Source: an uncultured Ruminococcus sp. (GTDB lineage Bacteria > Bacillota > Clostridia > Oscillospirales > CAG-272). From it: a stretch of 9,976 nt of DNA. The translations under genes were made by a program, and so were the position numbers. The notes beneath the pieces are model-generated. The model was given only the letters and a program-made list of their open reading frames with translations, was not told where the DNA came from and did no database searches. Of the stretch, positions 7,279-9,976 are shown one piece after another (the stretch's first letter is position 1; each line of letters opens with the position of its first letter). The DNA is taken from assembly GCA_902783905.1 (NCBI GenBank), contig CACZSP010000208.1:1-9976 (forward strand). Direction: 5' to 3'.

Positions 7279-7707
7279 ATGTCCACTTTCATGGCGAAGG
7301 CTGAAACGGTTGAGCGCCGCTGGTTCGTTATCGACGCCGCCGGAAAGCCTCTCGGACGGACTGCCGTAAAGGCGGCGACCATCCTCAGAGGCAAGCACCG
7401 CCCGGAATTCACCCCTCACGTTGACTGCGGTGAATACGTAATCATCGTCAATGCCGACAAGGCGATCCTTACCGGCAGAAAACTCGAGCAGAAGTACTAC
7501 TACCGTCATTCCGGATATATCGGAGGCCTTAAGAAGGTTCAGTACAGGGAGCTTATGAGCACCCGCCCCGAGATGGCAATGGAGCTTGCCGTCAAGAGAA
7601 TGCTCCCCGACAACACCATCGGACGCAAATCCCTGACCAGACTTCACGTCTACTCGGGACCCGATCACAAACACGCGGCTCAGAAGCCGGTCGAACTCGA
7701 AGGCTAA
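7279..7707 (+). CDS. rplM: 50S ribosomal protein L13
   Basis: L13 is an early-assembling protein of the large ribosomal subunit that binds 23S rRNA. The 142 residues are full length for the family. The N-terminal segment MSTFMAKAETVERRWFVIDA is the form usual in clostridial L13. Further family blocks are GKPLGRTAVKAATILRGKH (22-40), TPHVDCGEYVIIVNADK (45-61), YYYRHSGYIGGLK (73-85), AVKRMLPDNTIGRK (104-117) and the signature HVYSGPDHKHAAQKP (123-137). The ATG follows GGAGGA (7265-7270) at 8 bases. It is the first gene of the conserved rplM-rpsI pair, expressed from the consensus promoter at 7215-7243; rpsI follows after 20 bases. Confidence 0.98.
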   Translation: MSTFMAKAETVERRWFVIDAAGKPLGRTAVKAATILRGKHRPEFTPHVDCGEYVIIVNADKAILTGRKLEQKYYYRHSGYIGGLKKVQYRELMSTRPEMAMELAVKRMLPDNTIGRKSLTRLHVYSGPDHKHAAQKPVELEG

Positions 7708-7727
7708 CGCGGAAGGAGGATACGAAA

Positions 7728-8129
7728 ATGTACGAAAGCGCAAAACCCTATTTCTACGGAACAGGCAGAAGAAAAAAATCGGTCGCCCGCGTCCGCGTAT
7801 ATCCCGGAACGGGATCCATCATCATCAACGGCAAGACCATAGATGAATATTTCGGACTCGAGACGATGAATCTCATCGTCAATCAGCCTCTTGAGATCAC
7901 CGGCAACGTCGGAAAGTTCGACGTCGTCGCCAACGTCACCGGAGGAGGGCTTTCCGGACAGGCCGGAGCCATCCGCCACGGTATTTCGAGAGCGCTCGTT
8001 CTCGCTGACGAAGCAAACAAGGTTTCCCTCAAGGCCGCCGGTTTCCTGACCCGCGACCCTCGTATGAAGGAAAGAAAGAAGTACGGTCTCAAGGCAGCCC
8101 GTCGCGCTTCCCAGTTCTCCAAGAGATAA
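7728..8129 (+). CDS. rpsI: 30S ribosomal protein S9
   Basis: S9 sits in the head of the small subunit, and its basic C-terminal tail reaches the P-site tRNA. The 133 residues are typical in length. They show GTGRRKKSVARV (11-22), INGKTIDEYF (33-42), the long signature GGGLSGQAGAIRHGISRAL (72-90), LTRDPR (107-112), ERKKYG (115-120) and the conserved end QFSKR with its terminal Lys-Arg. A strong GGAAGGAGGA (7711-7720) lies 7 bases before the ATG, in the 20-base gap after rplM, so the two are translated from one message. A GC-rich hairpin begins 9 bases after the stop. Confidence 0.98.
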   Translation: MYESAKPYFYGTGRRKKSVARVRVYPGTGSIIINGKTIDEYFGLETMNLIVNQPLEITGNVGKFDVVANVTGGGLSGQAGAIRHGISRALVLADEANKVSLKAAGFLTRDPRMKERKKYGLKAARRASQFSKR

Positions 8130-8138
8130 TCGTCAATA

Positions 8139-8179
8139 CCGGACGGCGGATTTTCCCGCTGTCCGGCCTTTGCGCCTTT
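8139..8179 (+). terminator. Probable intrinsic terminator after rpsI (imperfect U-tract)
   Basis: The arms 8139-8149 and 8156-8166 pair over 11 bases (CCGGAC with GTCCGG at the base, one G-U at 8145/8160, then GCGG with CCGC) around the six-base loop ATTTTC. The bases that follow, CCTTTGCGCCTTT, are pyrimidine-rich but not a continuous T-run; a run of six T comes later, at 8187-8192. Termination at the end of the ribosomal pair is likely, but could be partial and let some transcripts enter nuoE. Confidence 0.65.
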
Positions 8180-8218
8180 ATCGGGATTTTTTCGATATTA
8201 TTATTTCACATAAACCCA

Positions 8219-8225
8219 CAGGAGG
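8219..8225 (+). promoter_or_regulatory. Ribosome binding site of nuoE, unusually far from the ATG
   Basis: CAGGAGG is a strong Shine-Dalgarno match, but 15 bases separate it from the ATG at 8241, against the usual 5-10. The only other in-frame start, a TTG at 8226, directly abuts the site and could not be used with it. No second Shine-Dalgarno stands closer. Either initiation tolerates the spacing here, or the leader folds. Confidence 0.55.
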
Positions 8226-8240
8226 TTGTTTAGTTTCAAG

Positions 8241-8735
8241 ATGAAAAAGAAATTGACGACTGTCGAGTTCAAGGGTACTCCCGAACAGGAAGCGAAGCTT
8301 CTTGAAGTGATCGCCCGGTACGAAGGAGTAAAAGGGAAGATGATGCCCATACTCCAGGAAGCCCAGGACATCTACGGATATCTTCCGATAGAGGTCATGA
8401 AGATCGTTGCCGAAAAGACGGGAGCTCCGCTTGAAGAGATTTTCGGAATCGCCACCTTCTATTCGCAGTTCAAACTCAATCCCAACGGTGAGGTTTCCAT
8501 CGCCGTCTGTCTCGGAACCGCCTGCTACGTCAAGGGTTCCGCCGGAATCCTCGAGGAGATCACAAAGATTCTCGGAGTCGAGGCCGGTTCGACAAGCTCC
8601 GACGGAAAGTATTCGCTTGAAGCAACCCGTTGCATCGGCGCCTGCGGTCTTGCGCCCGTAATGACCATCAACGGCGACGTTTACGGACGCCTGACGAAAG
8701 ATCAGGTCGCCGGCATTCTTGAGAAATACCGCTGA
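8241..8735 (+). CDS. nuoE: NuoE-like [2Fe-2S] thioredoxin-fold subunit of an NADH-linked oxidoreductase/hydrogenase
   Basis: Proteins of this family (NuoE, HydC, HndA) carry one [2Fe-2S] cluster and pass electrons between the NADH-oxidising flavoprotein and its partners, in complex I or in soluble NAD-linked [FeFe] hydrogenases and formate dehydrogenases. The 164 residues show the N-terminal helical part with MPILQEAQDIYGYLP (35-49), IFGIATFYSQF (68-78) and the four cluster ligands in CLGTACYVKG (Cys 90 and 95) and CIGACGLAPV (Cys 131 and 135). No signal peptide or membrane segment, so cytosolic. The ATG at 8241 is chosen although its ribosome binding site lies 15 bases away. A nuoF-like gene follows after 18 bases. 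No other complex I genes are in view, so I favour a bifurcating hydrogenase subunit (HydC/HndA) over complex I; the symbol marks the family only. I see no convincing promoter in 8167-8240, where TATTAT (8196-8201) lacks a matching -35 box. Confidence 0.93.
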   Translation: MKKKLTTVEFKGTPEQEAKLLEVIARYEGVKGKMMPILQEAQDIYGYLPIEVMKIVAEKTGAPLEEIFGIATFYSQFKLNPNGEVSIAVCLGTACYVKGSAGILEEITKILGVEAGSTSSDGKYSLEATRCIGACGLAPVMTINGDVYGRLTKDQVAGILEKYR

Positions 8736-8753
8736 CGGGAGGAACGGAAAAAG

Positions 8754-9976
8754 ATGAAAACAATTGCCGAGATCAACGCGATCAAAGATACGGTAAACGC
8801 ACAGAAAAGCCCGTTTCTCGTAACGGTCGGTATGGCTACCTGCGGCATCGCCGCCGGAGCCTCCCCCGTTCTTGAGACCGTCAGAAAGCTCGCCGCCGAA
8901 AGCGCGTCCGACGTCCGCGTAAAGCAGGTCGGATGCATCGGTATCTGCCAGCACGAGCCGGTCATGGAAGTGTTCGACGGCGGTGAGAGATACACCTACG
9001 TCAAAATGACCGCCGAAAAGGCCGCCCGCGTTTTCGAAGAGCACATTAAAGGCGGCAAGCCGGTCGAAGAATACATGCTCACCGAAAAGGGAGAGCACGT
9101 AAAGAACCTTATGGACACGACCTTCATGAAGCTTCAGAAGAGAGTCGCCATGAGGAACTGCGGTATCATCGATCCCGAATCGATCGACGAATACATCGCG
9201 AAAGACGGCTATCAGGCGATCAACAAGGTCCTGACTCAGATGACTCCCGACGAAGTCATCCAGCAGGTTCTGGATTCCGGACTCCGCGGAAGAGGCGGCG
9301 GCGGATTCCCGACCGGACTCAAGTGGAAGTTCGCCTGCGCGAACCGCGGTCAGGTCAAGAAATACGTCTGCTGCAACGCCGACGAGGGCGACCCCGGAGC
9401 CTTCATGGACCGTTCGGTCCTCGAGGGCGACCCCCACTCGGTCATCGAGGCCATGGCGATCGCTGCCTACGCGATCGGTGCCGACGAGGGCTACATTTAC
9501 GTCCGCGCCGAGTATCCGACGGCCATCAAGCGTCTGCAGATAGCCATCGAACAGGCTCACGGCTACGGACTGCTTGGAGAAAACATTTTCGGAACCGGAT
9601 TCAACTTCGATCTTAAGCTCCGCTTCGGCGCCGGCGCATTCGTCTGCGGCGAGGAAACGGCTCTTATGACGAGTATCGAGGGCAACCGCGGCGAGCCGCG
9701 TCCGCGTCCTCCTTTCCCGGCCGTCAAGGGACTGTTCGCCCAGCCGACCATCCTCAACAACGTCGAGACCTACGCCAATATATGCCAGATCATTCTGAAG
9801 GGTGCCGCCTGGTACCAGTCTCTTCAGTGCCCGGGCTGCGCGGCCGGAACCAAGGTCTTCGCCCTCACCGGTAAGATCACCAACACCGGACTTGTCGAAA
9901 TTCCGATGGGCACGCCCCTCCGCACCATCATCGAGGACATCGGCGGCGGCTGCCCCAACGGCAAGAAGTTCAAGGC
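8754..9976 (+). CDS. nuoF: NuoF-like NADH-binding flavoprotein with HndB-like N-terminal domain (3' end outside window)
   Basis: The FMN- and NADH-binding subunit (NuoF, HydB, HndC) oxidises NADH and passes electrons through iron-sulfur clusters. The 407 codons present begin with a thioredoxin-fold domain (about 20-100): GMATCGIAAGASPVL and QVGCIGICQHEPVMEVF, giving Cys 30, 61 and 65. Where related domains have a first Cys five positions before Cys 30, this protein has Val 25. That resembles HndB of NADP-reducing hydrogenases. The flavoprotein core follows: GRGGGGFPTGLKW (179-191, NADH and FMN loop), NADEGDPGAFMDR (208-220), the Gly-rich GAGAFVCGEETALM (292-305) and NNVET (335-339), then the start of the SLBB domain (about 364 onward). 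The C-terminal [4Fe-4S] segment and any ferredoxin-like tail lie past the edge. The ATG follows GGGAGGA (8737-8743) at 10 bases and is 18 bases after nuoE. The domain order fits the diaphorase subunit of an NADH-dependent, perhaps electron-bifurcating, [FeFe] hydrogenase rather than complex I, which lacks the N-terminal domain. Confidence 0.92.
   Translation, partial: MKTIAEINAIKDTVNAQKSPFLVTVGMATCGIAAGASPVLETVRKLAAESASDVRVKQVGCIGICQHEPVMEVFDGGERYTYVKMTAEKAARVFEEHIKGGKPVEEYMLTEKGEHVKNLMDTTFMKLQKRVAMRNCGIIDPESIDEYIAKDGYQAINKVLTQMTPDEVIQQVLDSGLRGRGGGGFPTGLKWKFACANRGQVKKYVCCNADEGDPGAFMDRSVLEGDPHSVIEAMAIAAYAIGADEGYIYVRAEYPTAIKRLQIAIEQAHGYGLLGENIFGTGFNFDLKLRFGAGAFVCGEETALMTSIEGNRGEPRPRPPFPAVKGLFAQPTILNNVETYANICQIILKGAAWYQSLQCPGCAAGTKVFALTGKITNTGLVEIPMGTPLRTIIEDIGGGCPNGKKFK

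Noticed and set aside
8170..8201. Promoter for nuoE using TTGCGC (8170-8175) and TATTAT (8196-8201)
   Set aside because: The spacer would be 20 bases, and the -35 candidate lies directly after the terminator stem within its pyrimidine tract, so the match is too weak to list as a feature.
8178..9560. 460-codon open frame on the - strand opposite nuoE-nuoF
   Set aside because: In-register shadow of two clearly recognisable genes; no ribosome binding site or family motif of its own.

Overview
The window reads as housekeeping chromosome from an anaerobic Firmicute, most likely an uncultured member of the Clostridia (Oscillospiraceae or a relative). The pointers are strong AGGAGG-type ribosome binding sites, AT-rich consensus sigma-A promoters beside GC-rich genes, a SecA with the extra segment common in clostridial homologues, a PcrA-type helicase with a C-terminal Tudor-like domain, and a NuoE/NuoF pair of the kind that serves NADH-linked [FeFe] hydrogenases. 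Lineage is inferred from protein and signal style only. Apart from the first gene, everything runs on the + strand. I see no tRNA, rRNA, CRISPR array, insertion sequence, prophage gene or integration site.

Layout. Positions 1-315 (- strand) hold the N-terminal part of a tRNA 2-thiouridylase (mnmA), cut by the window edge. A compact AT-rich divergent control region (316-445) carries two back-to-back consensus promoters, one for mnmA and one for secA. secA (446-3250), an unrecognised multi-pass membrane protein (3273-4694) and a pcrA/uvrD helicase (4715-7111) follow with gaps of only 20-22 bases and no terminator between them, so they probably share a transcript. A 167-base gap (7112-7278) holds a four-copy 10-base tandem repeat, more A-tracts and a perfect consensus promoter for the ribosomal pair rplM-rpsI (7279-8129). 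A GC-rich hairpin (8139-8166) follows. The window closes with nuoE (8241-8735) and the 5' two thirds of a nuoF-like gene (8754 to the edge).

How the genes work together. The first operon combines protein export (SecA), an unknown membrane protein and DNA repair or replication-associated unwinding (PcrA). rplM-rpsI is the conserved L13-S9 pair, driven by a very strong looking promoter. nuoE-nuoF encode the flavin and iron-sulfur NADH module; the N-terminal domain of the NuoF-like protein resembles HndB, and a [FeFe]-hydrogenase catalytic subunit is the expected next gene beyond position 9976. I found no clearly new multi-gene system. The best leads are the duplicated motif in the unknown membrane protein, the A-tract array before rplM, the long insertion in PcrA, and the promoter evidence that moves the mnmA start to a TTG codon.
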